Below are positions 8,856 through 19,036 of a stretch of DNA of 64,000 nucleotides, one piece after another (within the stretch, counting starts at the first letter, position 1; each line of letters begins with the position of its first letter). The position numbers were made by a program, and so were the translations under genes. This DNA is from Kofleriaceae bacterium. Its GTDB lineage: Bacteria > Myxococcota_A > Polyangia > Haliangiales > Haliangiaceae. Location: positions 51,356 to 115,355 of the forward strand of contig JANXOP010000302.1 of the NCBI GenBank assembly GCA_025357755.1, in the 5' to 3' direction. The notes beneath the pieces are model-generated. The model ran no database searches. It saw nothing but the letters and a program-made list of their open reading frames with translations, and was not told the origin of the DNA.

Positions 8856-9976
8856 TCAGCCATGGGGGCAGCGGATCGACCAACGTGTCGACCGTGTCGA
8901 GCGTTCAGCCCACTCTGGCGGCGATAGGTCGAGCCGGTCCTCCACGCGCTGGAGGTGGAGCGAGTCTCCGAGCGCCGCCGGGCTGCGCAGGATCGAGTAC
9001 GGCGGGGCGTCGAGCTCGAGCTCGGTCGGGCAGCGGCCCTGACGGACGATTTCGGTATGGATCCGGAGCGCGGCGAGCCGGGCGACGTCGGTCCCGATCG
9101 ACCGGGCCGAGTCGGCGACGAGCAGGCGTGCGCGGTGTTCCGGCAGCTGGGTCAGGAGCTCGCTGCGTAGCGCGCCCCGATCCTCCCCACGGCGCAACCG
9201 CAGCGCTAGCTGCTTGGAGTCGAGCCGAGGAGACACAGGAGCCCGGCGCGCGAGCTGCGTCGCGCAGATGGCGAGCGGCGCGGTCGGTGGGCACTCCGCG
9301 GCGTCCGCGATCGCCCAGGCAGCGCCGAGCGCGAACATGACGCCGGCTTCATCCCGGGGATCGCCGAAGTGGTCACCGCGGTACGGTCGCGACTCGAGCT
9401 CTTCGCGGGCACCTTCGAGCGCCTCGGCGTAGGGTGGCACGCTCGCGATCAGGGGGTCGAGCATCTCGCCGAACGCCGCCGCTTGGTCGGGGGTGAGCTT
9501 CGCGACGATCGGATCGAGCGTCGCGCCAACGATCGACCTCACTTCGCTCGCGCTCGGCGCGAGCCAGCGGGGGACGTGACCGCGACCGAGGTCTTGATAC
9601 AGCTGCAAGGTCCGAGCGCCGAGCGTGACCGCGTGCATCGGATCGGTCGAGGCGAGCTCGATGATGCGATGCTCGAGCAGCTCCATCGCTCGGAGTGTGC
9701 GCTGCGGATTCTCGGGCGGTGCGCGCACGCCGATCTGATACGGAGAGCAGCCAGGCGGATGCGCGGCGACCAACGTCTCGAGGGCCTTCGTCTCGAGCGT
9801 GGCGCCCTCGATCGCGGCGACGAGGTCGGGCGAGCAATGCTGCTTGGCGTTCGCGGCGAGCCGCATCGCGAGATCTTTTTGGTACGCGGCGAGCTCGTCG
9901 TCGCTGAACAACCGCGGCGCCGGCTTCGGCTGGCACGCGACCATCGCGCAGGCCCACGCGACGAGCCGCGCGCGCT

Positions 9977-9980
<4 letters not shown>
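8856..9980 (-). CDS. Lipoprotein of unknown function, translationally coupled to serS
   Basis: 374 residues from GTG 9980, whose GTGA overlaps the serS stop by four bases. The frame stays open upstream to 10478, but that part is out of frame with serS and not credible. The N-terminus is a short signal ending AMVAC with lipid-acceptor Cys16. The rest is largely helical and Leu/Ala/Arg-rich with repeated short helices, perhaps a helical-repeat fold. I do not recognise the family. Its downstream neighbour is the tRNA-Ser cluster. The link to serS is positional only. Confidence 0.75.
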
Positions 9981-11257
<1,277 letters not shown>

Positions 11258-11386
11258 TGGGAACCTTAATAAAGACTGGGAGTTGGGTTGGGACCCTACC
11301 GTGCGGTTAACCAGTCTGGCAAGGCTGGGGTCAATTCCATCGTGGACATCATTTCGCTGCGTCCTGCCGCGCTCCTCGCGACCGCG

Positions 11387-11941
11387 ATGACCGAGACGAT
11401 GGACCCCGATCACGAGCTGGTCGCGCGCTTCCGCGCCGGTGATCGCAGCGCGTTCGACGTGCTGGTCCGCAGCCATCAAAAGGGCGTGTGGCGGATGGTT
11501 CGCCGCTACATCAAGAGCGACGCCGACGCGGCCGACGTCACCCAGCAGGTGTTCGTCCGCGCGTTCAAAGGCCTCGTGACGTTTCGTGGCGCCTCGTCCG
11601 TGAAGAGCTGGTTGTTCCGGATCGCCATCAACTGTTCGCTGTCGTGGATCCGCGATCACCGCCGCGAACAGCCGGGCGAGCTGCCGGTCGATGACTCAGC
11701 ACTCACCCAGGAGCCTCTGGGCATCGCGAACATCAGCGGTGATCAGGAAGGCGATCGGTTGCGTGCCGCGATCGCGCAGCTGCCACCGAAACAGAAGCTC
11801 GTGCTCGAGCTGCGCGTCTTCGACGATCTACCGTTCAAAGATGTCGCCGAGCTCGCGGACTGCAGCGAGAACACGGCGAAGGTCAATTTTCACTACGCGG
11901 TGAAGCGCCTGCGTGAAATCCTGGGGGTGACCCGTGAATGA
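11387..11941 (+). CDS. ECF-family RNA polymerase sigma factor
   Basis: 184 residues from ATG 11387. GTG 11342 is an alternative start adding 15 residues. Region 2 is at about 8-78 ([27 protein letters not shown]-like segment, [15 protein letters not shown]). Region 4 is at about 120-178 ([20 protein letters not shown], then the HTH). It overlaps a downstream anti-sigma-like gene by eight bases, so it is probably held inactive by that protein. GGAACCTT at 11260 resembles an ECF -35 element, but no convincing -10 follows. The trigger is unknown. Confidence 0.93.
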   Translation: MTETMDPDHELVARFRAGDRSAFDVLVRSHQKGVWRMVRRYIKSDADAADVTQQVFVRAFKGLVTFRGASSVKSWLFRIAINCSLSWIRDHRREQPGELPVDDSALTQEPLGIANISGDQEGDRLRAAIAQLPPKQKLVLELRVFDDLPFKDVAELADCSENTAKVNFHYAVKRLREILGVTRE

Positions 11942-12566
11942 TCGCGATCTGATCAGCGCCTACCTCGACGGCGTCGGCGAGCTCACCCCGCACGAGCGCC
12001 GGCGCGTCGAAGCGCTGTTGCGCGACGAGCCCGACGCCGCCGCCGAGGCGAAGGCGGCGACGTCGCTGATCGCTCGGTTGCGCGCGCTGCCGACCGAGGG
12101 CGCGGAGCCCGATTGGTCGGCGCTCGAGCGCGAGATCCGGATCGCGGTCGGCCCGCAGGTGCCGAGTGGGTGGCGGCGACCGTGGTTGCGGTGGCTGCTC
12201 CCGGTCGGCGCACTCGCGGTCGGCGCCGCGATCGTGATGCTGATCGCGCAGCCGGCTCGCCCGGTCAGCGCACCCGCACCCGTCGCCGAGCGCACGCCCG
12301 TGGCGGCCCCGACGGTCCCGACGCTCCCGGCAGTCGGCGAAGAGCACGCGCCTGCCGCCGCGTTGTGGCTCGATGGCGAAGCGGTCGAGGTCGGCGATGT
12401 CGATCCGAGCGCGCTCATCGAGGATGACGGCTCGGGTGAGGCGCTCGCTGATGACAGCGCGCTCTTGCCGGCTTCGAATCTCGATTGGATCGATTCTCTC
12501 GACGACCATGCCCTCGATCGCGCCGAAGCGTGGTTGGATCACAAGAAGGGTCACAAGAAGGGATGA
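11934..12566 (+). CDS. Membrane anti-sigma-like protein
   Basis: 210 residues from GTG 11934. The N-terminus (ISAYLDGVGELTPHERRRVEALL) has the layout of anti-sigma domains but lacks the HxxxCxxC zinc motif. One transmembrane helix lies at about 82-104 after WRRPWLRW. The outer part is Pro/Ala-rich, then acidic, ending in HKKGHKKG. It overlaps the sigma factor start-to-stop and is itself overlapped (ATGA) by the next gene. By position it should bind the ECF factor and release it after an envelope signal; this is inference. Confidence 0.8.
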   Translation: MNDRDLISAYLDGVGELTPHERRRVEALLRDEPDAAAEAKAATSLIARLRALPTEGAEPDWSALEREIRIAVGPQVPSGWRRPWLRWLLPVGALAVGAAIVMLIAQPARPVSAPAPVAERTPVAAPTVPTLPAVGEEHAPAAALWLDGEAVEVGDVDPSALIEDDGSGEALADDSALLPASNLDWIDSLDDHALDRAEAWLDHKKGHKKG

Positions 12567-13225
12567 AGTCTCGGTTCCTCGCGCTCGTCTTGGTCGGCGC
12601 CTTCACGGGCGCCTTTACGGGCACCTTCACGGGCGATACTGGGTTGGCGAGTGCGCAGCCTCATCCCGGCAAGAACAAAGAGACCAAGATCGAGCGCGTG
12701 AAGAAGCGCGTGCGCGCGCTGCGTGCATACACGCTGACCGAGGAGCTCGGGCTCGACACCGACGGCGCTGCCAAATTGTTCCCCGTCCTCTCGAAGTACG
12801 ACGACGAATTCGATCGCTTGCTCACCGCGCGCGGCGGGTTGAACAAGGCGCTCGACGCCGCGGGGGATCTCAAGGACGCCAAGGCGATCGACAAGCTGAT
12901 CGATCAGATGATCGCGAATCAGCGCGCGTTCTGGGACCTCGAAGAAAAGCGCATCGCCGAGCTCCGAAAGATCCTCACGCCCGCGCAGACCGCCCGCTTG
13001 CTGGTCGTCTTGCCCGCGCTCGAGCGCAAGCTTCAGAATCAGCTCCGCAATGCCGCGCAAGGCGCCAAGGCCGCGAACGCGCGGCGGATGGAAGCGGATG
13101 CCGACGACGATGACGTCGAGCCGAACGAGAAGCCCACGCCGCCGCCGAGACCCGCGCCCGGCAGCAACCCGAAGGCTAACCAAACGGGATGTGATCCGTT
13201 CTCGTCCATACGCTGCAACCGCTAA
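12563..13225 (+). CDS. Secreted LTxxQ-like (Spy/CpxP-type) helical protein
   Basis: 220 residues from ATG 12563, overlapping the anti-sigma stop. A signal peptide (VLVGAFTGAFTGTFTGDTGLASA) is followed by a helical region with charged heptads and the motif LTPAQTARLLVVLPALERKL, close to the LTxxQ repeat of periplasmic sensors and chaperones. The tail is acidic and Pro-rich. In other ECF operons such proteins report envelope stress or metals, and the sigma/anti-sigma/sensor layout here fits that pattern. No metal-binding residues stand out. Confidence 0.75.
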   Translation: MKSRFLALVLVGAFTGAFTGTFTGDTGLASAQPHPGKNKETKIERVKKRVRALRAYTLTEELGLDTDGAAKLFPVLSKYDDEFDRLLTARGGLNKALDAAGDLKDAKAIDKLIDQMIANQRAFWDLEEKRIAELRKILTPAQTARLLVVLPALERKLQNQLRNAAQGAKAANARRMEADADDDDVEPNEKPTPPPRPAPGSNPKANQTGCDPFSSIRCNR

Positions 13226-13255
13226 CGCGTTAGCGGTCTTGCCGAGAACCGGCAA
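13219..13255. terminator. Two adjacent hairpins after the LTxxQ gene
   Basis: A perfect 18-base palindrome CCGCTAACGCGTTAGCGG (13219-13236) contains the LTxxQ stop codon TAA. Three bases on, TTGCCG-AGAAC-CGGCAA forms a second stem (13239-13255). No good T-run follows, so termination is possible but not certain. The pair could also be a protein-binding site upstream of the next gene. Confidence 0.5.
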
Positions 13256-13287
13256 TCGCCGCGGAAGCGGGCTACTATATTTGCCGG

Positions 13288-16200
13288 ATGATCGAGGCCA
13301 CTTGCTCGGCGTGCGGAACCGTCAACCGGATCGCCGAAGCGGACGTCCCTCTCGGGGCGAAATTCGTGTCGTGTTCGAGCTGCAAGTCCCGCGTGATCTT
13401 GCCTGCCCAAGCGCGGGCGCAGACAGCTGCCGGCTTGGCCGCCAAGCCGACAATCGGGATCCCGAACATTCCGGGACCGGCGAAGAACATCGAGATGGCC
13501 GACCTCCCGGCGCCGAAGCGCGGCAACGCGCTCGCCGGCATGGAAGCGAGTAAGCCGGCGCCCAGATCGGGGCTCGATCTCGCCGATCTGCCCGCGCCGA
13601 AGGGCCCTTCGAACGCTCGACCGAGCGGGCTCGCGCCGCTCGATCTCGACGATCTGTTGCCCGCCGATCTGCCCGCGCCGAAAGGTCCTTCTTCCTCGGG
13701 CATCGCGGATCTGCTGACCCCGAAGCCGAGGCCGTCGAGTGCGGCCTTGCCGCCGCGAGCACCCGCCGCGAATGTCGCGAAGCCCCTCGGCATCACGGAT
13801 CTGCCGACCCCGAAGGGTAAATCCTCGCTCTCGGATCTACCGGCTCCGAAGCGCCCCGCCGCGCCGACCCCGCCGGCCGCGGCTCCGGTCGTCGCGTCGC
13901 CGCTCGAGCTCGACATCGTCGATCTGCCAACCCCGAAGGGCATCTCGGACCTGCCGATGCCCAAGCCGAACCAGGGCAGCATCGACCTGCCCGCGCCGAA
14001 AGGTTTCTTCGACGACCTGCCCCAGCCCGCCAAGGCCGGTAAGCAGCGGCAAGACAACATCGATCTGCCTGCACCGAAGGGCTTCTTCGACGACCTGCCC
14101 CAGCCCGCTGGCAAACAAGCGAACGCCGCCGCCGCCGCACATGCGAGCGTCGATCTGCCCGCGCCGAAGGGCTTCTTCGACGACCTACCCCAGCCCGCGA
14201 AGGCTCAGACGCCGCAGCTGCCGACGCCCAAGCTCGCGCCCGCGCCGAAGGGCTTCTTCGACGATCTCGACGAGCCTCTCGGCGCCACCGTGCCGCCGGC
14301 CTCGACGGAGCTCGCGCCCAAGCGTCCCGCCTCGACGGGTGGTGGTGCGGGAGTGTTCGACGATCTGCCCGAGCCCAGCGCCAGCAGCACGAACGAGCTC
14401 TCGAGCTCGGATCTTCTGGGTGGGATGGGGGGTTCGGGCCAGCTCGATCTCGGTGGCCCGGCGAGCCCCTCGCTCGATCTCGAATCGCCCACCGCCGAGC
14501 TCGATCTCGGCCTGCCGAGCAGTGGCAAATCAGACTTCGCGGATCTCGATCTGTCCGCGCCGACCGCGCTCCCCGAGCCCAAGATCAAGTCCGGGATCTC
14601 GATCAAGTCGACCTCGACGTCGCGGCAGCCCGCGCTCCAGAAGCCAGGCGTCAACGATCTCAACCCGAAGACCGAGATGCGACTCGATCTCGAGGACGAG
14701 CCCGCGCGAGCCGGCCTCGTGACGCCCGCGCGGCGCGACGCGGCGAAGAAGTCACCGACGACCGAGGTCTCGGCCGAGACCAAGGCAAAGAAAGCCAAGC
14801 GCAACAAGATCGTCCTCGGCACCGTGCTCGGGCTCGCGCTCGTCGGCTCTGGCGGTGGCTACTTCTACAAGCGCTGGGACGACAAGCAGAAGAAGACCGC
14901 AGCCGTGGCCGAGCATGTCTCGGCCGCGCGGGCACAGATCCACGAGGCGAATCCGAACCACTGGACGCGCGCCGCGACCGAAGCGAACGAGGCTCTCGAG
15001 CTCGATCCGAAGAACCTCGACGCGATCGGCTTGCAGGCCGAGGCGCTGCTCGGTGGGGCGCTCGATACCGGACTTGGTGGTGAGGCGCGCATCGCGGCGG
15101 GTCGCAAGAAGCTCGCAGATGCGCTCGAAGCTGGCGTGACCGGAGCGCAGCTCGAGGGCGCGCAAGCACTCGGCATGATCGCCTCGAACCAGGCTGCACG
15201 CGCCGAGACCAAGCTGCAGCAGATGCTCGCGCGCGAGCCGAAGAACGGCTTTTGGCTGCTCTATCTCGGCTGGGCGCAAGATGCGAAGGGCGATCCTGCG
15301 AGCGCGATCAAGGCGTTCGATGGCGCGCTCGCGGCCGATCCAAAAGTGAAGCTGCCCGCGCTCTACGCGCGGGGCAAGGCCAAGCTCGAGCTCGTCGATC
15401 TGGCCGGCGCCAAGGCCGACTTCGTGGCGGTCCTCGAGCTCGCGAAGGATCATATCGGTGCGCAGGTCGGCCTCGCGGCCACGCAACCGGCGGCGAGCTC
15501 GTCGCAACGCGAAGCGGATCTGCTCGCGATCCTCGCGCGCAAAGATATCAATACCGGGGATCCGCGTGCGGTCGCCGAAGCGTGGACCCTCGCCGCGGAT
15601 GTCGCGCGGGTTGGTGGGCGCCTCGATGTCGCGCGCGACCGCTATCACAAGGCCCTCGAGGTCGCGAAGCTGGATGTCTCGGCGCTCGTCGGGCTCGCTC
15701 GGGTCGAGCTGCGCGATAACAAGATCGCCGTCGCGGCGGACCTCGTGCAAAAGGCGCTCACGCAAGCGGGTGACGACCCGGATGCGCTGATCACGGCCGC
15801 GGATCTCTACGTCCGTCAGGCCAAGCTTCCCGACGCGGCCGCGATCGTCGCGAAGCTCTCGGCCAAGCAACCGCCGCTACCGCCGCAACAGCAAGCTGCC
15901 CTCCAGCTCGTCGCTGGCAACGTGCTCGACGCACAAGGCGACGATGACGGCGCGATCGCGGCGTGGGTCGCGGGAGCGAAGCTCGCGGGGGATACCGATC
16001 TCGCGCCGTTGATGTCCGCGGTCACCAAGCTAGGTACACTCGCCAAGAAGGCGAGCGATCTCCACGACGACAAGAAGGCGGCCGATTATCGCGCCCACGC
16101 CGATCAACTACTGTCCTCGCTCGCAGATCGTGCGCAAGAAGATGCGGCGCTCTCGAAGGCACTCGGCGTCGCGTATCTCGGTGCCGACGATCCGGTGAAG

Positions 16201-17262
16201 GCGGAGCACTTCCTCGGCCGCTCGGTCGAGATGAAGGGCGACGATGTCGAGACTCGCCTCGAGCTCGCGAAGGCGCTCGCGAGGCTGTCCCGCACCGACG
16301 ACGCCCTCGCACAGCTCGCCGCGGCGCAGAAGATCGACGTCGCACGGGTCGACATCGCGCTCGAGATCGCCAGCACGCTCGAAGGTGCGAAGCGCAACGA
16401 CGAGGCCGCGGCCGCGTACTCGCGGCTGCTCGAGGCCAAGGACCCTCCGGTGCAGGCGCGCGTGCGCGCGGGGCGCTTCCTCGCACGTCACGGCAAGGTC
16501 GCCGAGGCGGCGAAGCAAGCCGAGCCGATCCTCGCGGCCGAACCCGAGAACGCCGCGGGTCACTACCTCAAGGGCGAAGGCTTGATCATCGCGGGTCGGC
16601 TCGACGATGCGCGCAAAGAGCTCACGCTCGCGACCGATGGCGATCCCGATCCGCAGTACCTCGACGCGCAAGGTCGCGCTGCGGAGGCGTCCGCCACCGC
16701 GAGCGGCGACTCGACCAAGTACGATCTCGCGTTGCGCGCCTACGAGCGCGCGATCCTCGCCGATCCGGGCATGTTCAATTCGCAAGCTGGCATGGGCCGG
16801 ATCTACGTGCTCCGGCGCGAGTGGACCAAGGCCCTGCCGCCGTTGCTCGCCGCGAACAAGCTGAATCCGAGCGACGCCGACGTCATGTACGACGTCGGCA
16901 TCTCGCAGCGCAACCTGGGCCAGAACGCGACGGCCGCGCAGTGGCTCGTCGATGCGACCAGGAACAAGCCGACGCCAGAAGCGTACTGGCAGCTCGCCCA
17001 GATCTACAACGATACGAGTGAGGGTCGCAAAGCCGAGGATGCGCTCGTCCATGCGACCAAGCTCGCCTCGGAGTCCGAGACCCGGACCGGCGCCAAGTAC
17101 GACTGGCTGAACGAGGCGTACTACATGCTCGGGCAGACCGAGTACGCGCTGCACAACTACCCGGCCGCGAAGAACGCCTACCAGCTGTTCGTCAGTCGGG
17201 CGCCCGCGGGTGGCACCAAGTACAACGAAGCGAAGCACCTGCTCAGCGGCGAGCTGCGCTGA
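13288..17262 (+). CDS. Zinc-ribbon, single-pass membrane, TPR-repeat protein with DLPAPKG array
   Basis: 1324 residues. An N-terminal zinc ribbon has Cys6, Cys9, Cys31 and Cys34 (MJ0042 type). Residues about 70-370 are disordered and carry about 12 copies of D-L-P-[AT]-P-K-G; the last four add FFDDL. One transmembrane helix lies at about 507-526, then some 800 residues of TPR-like helices. This predicts zinc ribbon and motif array in the cytoplasm and TPRs outside the inner membrane. A comparable plan (zinc ribbon, linker, one membrane helix) occurs in GltJ/AgmX of the myxobacterial gliding machine, but orthology is not claimed. Possible TATATT at 13276 lies close to the ATG. Confidence 0.85.
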   Translation: MIEATCSACGTVNRIAEADVPLGAKFVSCSSCKSRVILPAQARAQTAAGLAAKPTIGIPNIPGPAKNIEMADLPAPKRGNALAGMEASKPAPRSGLDLADLPAPKGPSNARPSGLAPLDLDDLLPADLPAPKGPSSSGIADLLTPKPRPSSAALPPRAPAANVAKPLGITDLPTPKGKSSLSDLPAPKRPAAPTPPAAAPVVASPLELDIVDLPTPKGISDLPMPKPNQGSIDLPAPKGFFDDLPQPAKAGKQRQDNIDLPAPKGFFDDLPQPAGKQANAAAAAHASVDLPAPKGFFDDLPQPAKAQTPQLPTPKLAPAPKGFFDDLDEPLGATVPPASTELAPKRPASTGGGAGVFDDLPEPSASSTNELSSSDLLGGMGGSGQLDLGGPASPSLDLESPTAELDLGLPSSGKSDFADLDLSAPTALPEPKIKSGISIKSTSTSRQPALQKPGVNDLNPKTEMRLDLEDEPARAGLVTPARRDAAKKSPTTEVSAETKAKKAKRNKIVLGTVLGLALVGSGGGYFYKRWDDKQKKTAAVAEHVSAARAQIHEANPNHWTRAATEANEALELDPKNLDAIGLQAEALLGGALDTGLGGEARIAAGRKKLADALEAGVTGAQLEGAQALGMIASNQAARAETKLQQMLAREPKNGFWLLYLGWAQDAKGDPASAIKAFDGALAADPKVKLPALYARGKAKLELVDLAGAKADFVAVLELAKDHIGAQVGLAATQPAASSSQREADLLAILARKDINTGDPRAVAEAWTLAADVARVGGRLDVARDRYHKALEVAKLDVSALVGLARVELRDNKIAVAADLVQKALTQAGDDPDALITAADLYVRQAKLPDAAAIVAKLSAKQPPLPPQQQAALQLVAGNVLDAQGDDDGAIAAWVAGAKLAGDTDLAPLMSAVTKLGTLAKKASDLHDDKKAADYRAHADQLLSSLADRAQEDAALSKALGVAYLGADDPVKAEHFLGRSVEMKGDDVETRLELAKALARLSRTDDALAQLAAAQKIDVARVDIALEIASTLEGAKRNDEAAAAYSRLLEAKDPPVQARVRAGRFLARHGKVAEAAKQAEPILAAEPENAAGHYLKGEGLIIAGRLDDARKELTLATDGDPDPQYLDAQGRAAEASATASGDSTKYDLALRAYERAILADPGMFNSQAGMGRIYVLRREWTKALPPLLAANKLNPSDADVMYDVGISQRNLGQNATAAQWLVDATRNKPTPEAYWQLAQIYNDTSEGRKAEDALVHATKLASESETRTGAKYDWLNEAYYMLGQTEYALHNYPAAKNAYQLFVSRAPAGGTKYNEAKHLLSGELR

Positions 17263-17371
17263 CGGAATGAGAACCGAGGCGCGGCTTCGAGCGCGAACGG
17301 TGATCGTCCGCGCCCCTCGCGTTTAACGCGGCTGCAACGCCTCTCCGTCGAGATCAGCGTATTCTCCCCCC

Positions 17372-19036
17372 GTGCTGGAACGGCTACGCCAGGGGCTCGA
17401 ACGCGGTGTGTTCTTCGCGAAGGTGCTCCGCGCGACGAAGGTCGCGACCCCGATGCGCCCGACGAGCCTCGCGCACTTCATCAAGACCGCGCGTCAGGTC
17501 AAGCGTGGACCGCACCTCGCCGTGATGTTCCACGCCGCGGCGCGACCGGAAAAAGAAGCGGTGATCGAGTACAGCGAGCACGGCGTCACGCGGATGACGT
17601 GGGGCGAGCTCGACGCCACGATCAATCGGCTGTGCAACGCCCTGCACGCGCGGGGCGTGACCGGCGGCAAGCGGGTCGCGATCATGCTGCCGAACTCGCG
17701 CGAGTACTTGATCGCGCAACAGGCGCTCGCGCGGCTCGGCGCGACGGCCGTCCAGATCGGCTACCGGCTCAAGGCCTCCGAGGTCGCCTTCATCCTCGAG
17801 AACTCGCAACCGGTGGCGACGATCGTCCACACCTCGTACCTCGGCACGATCCGCGAGGCGCGCAGGCTCGCGAACCGCAGCGACGAGATGATCGCGGTCG
17901 GTCCGCTCGACGGCACCGTGCGAGATGCGGATGAATGGGATCGTGCCCTCGCCGCGAGCGATCCGGCGATGCCGCCGAAGGTCAGCGAGGGCGATGGCGG
18001 TGGCCTGATCGTGTACACCAGCGGCACGACCGGCAAGCCGAAGGGCGCGAACCGGTCGTGGAAGAAGACCGGCTTCGAAGCGGTCGCCGACATGATGTTC
18101 CAGATGGGCGTGCGCGCGGATGACCGCCACCTCGTCACCTGCCCGCTCTATCACTCCGCGGCCCCGGCGTTCGTCGCGATCATGATGGCGCTCGGCGCCA
18201 CGATCGTCCTGCAGGATCACTTCGATCCCGAGCAGAGCCTGCAGATCATCGAGAAGGAGAAGATCACGTGCACGCTGATGGTGCCGACGATGCTGATCCG
18301 GATCGCGGCGCTCCCGCCGGCGACGGTCGCGAAGTACTCGACGCGCTCGTTGCGCTGGGTGATGAGTGGCGCGGCTCCGCTCTCGACCGAGGCCGCGCGC
18401 CGGTTCATGGACGTGTTCGGACCGCTCCTGTGGAACTTCTACGGCAGCACCGAGACCGGGCTCGTCACGCTCGCGGGGCCGGGCGACCACGTCACGCGGC
18501 CGGGCACGATCGGCAAGGCGCTCCGGGGGAACTCGATTCGCCTGCTCGACGATGGCGGCCGCACCGTGATGCAGGGTGAGGTCGGCGAGCTCTACGCGCG
18601 CAACTCGACGCTGATGTCGGGCTATCACGGCGACGAAGAAGCGACGAACAACGCGCAACGCGAAGGCTACTACTCCGTCGGCGATGTCGGCCGCATGGAC
18701 GCCGACGGGTTCTACTACCTGGAGTCGCGCAAGCACGACATGGTGATCAGCGGCGGCGTGAACATCTACCCGCGCGAGATCGAGGATCACTTGAGTACCC
18801 ATCCCGCGATCCTCGAGGCCGCGGTGATCGGAGTGCCCGATCCGGAATGGGGCGAGACCTTGCGCGCCTTCGTGGTGCTGCGTGACGAGGCGCGGCTCAC
18901 CGAACGAGAAGTGCAGGACTTCTGTCGCGAAGGCCTTGCTGATTACAAACGCCCCCGTAAGGTGACTTTCCTCGCCGAGATGCCGCGCAATCCTACGGGC
19001 AAGATCCTCAAGCGCGAGTTACGCGAGCTCACCTGA
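17372..19036 (+). CDS. AMP-binding acyl-CoA synthetase (long-chain type)
   Basis: 554 residues from GTG 17372. The AMP-binding P-loop YTSGTTGKPKG, the YGSTETG adenylate motif, the YSVGDVGRMD hinge and the C-terminal catalytic Lys region (PTGKILKREL) are all present. Activates a carboxylic acid to acyl-CoA through an acyl-AMP; the substrate cannot be told from motifs. Its TGA stop overlaps the presumed start of selB, so the two are probably cotranscribed though functionally unrelated. Confidence 0.93.
   Translation: MLERLRQGLERGVFFAKVLRATKVATPMRPTSLAHFIKTARQVKRGPHLAVMFHAAARPEKEAVIEYSEHGVTRMTWGELDATINRLCNALHARGVTGGKRVAIMLPNSREYLIAQQALARLGATAVQIGYRLKASEVAFILENSQPVATIVHTSYLGTIREARRLANRSDEMIAVGPLDGTVRDADEWDRALAASDPAMPPKVSEGDGGGLIVYTSGTTGKPKGANRSWKKTGFEAVADMMFQMGVRADDRHLVTCPLYHSAAPAFVAIMMALGATIVLQDHFDPEQSLQIIEKEKITCTLMVPTMLIRIAALPPATVAKYSTRSLRWVMSGAAPLSTEAARRFMDVFGPLLWNFYGSTETGLVTLAGPGDHVTRPGTIGKALRGNSIRLLDDGGRTVMQGEVGELYARNSTLMSGYHGDEEATNNAQREGYYSVGDVGRMDADGFYYLESRKHDMVISGGVNIYPREIEDHLSTHPAILEAAVIGVPDPEWGETLRAFVVLRDEARLTEREVQDFCREGLADYKRPRKVTFLAEMPRNPTGKILKRELRELT

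Noticed and set aside
11259..11320. Autoregulated ECF promoter upstream of the sigma gene
   Set aside because: GGAACC is present but no matching -10 lies 15-17 bp downstream.
17384..18802. 472-codon open frame opposite the acyl-CoA ligase
   Set aside because: Antisense shadow; His/Arg/Asp-rich with no recognisable motif.
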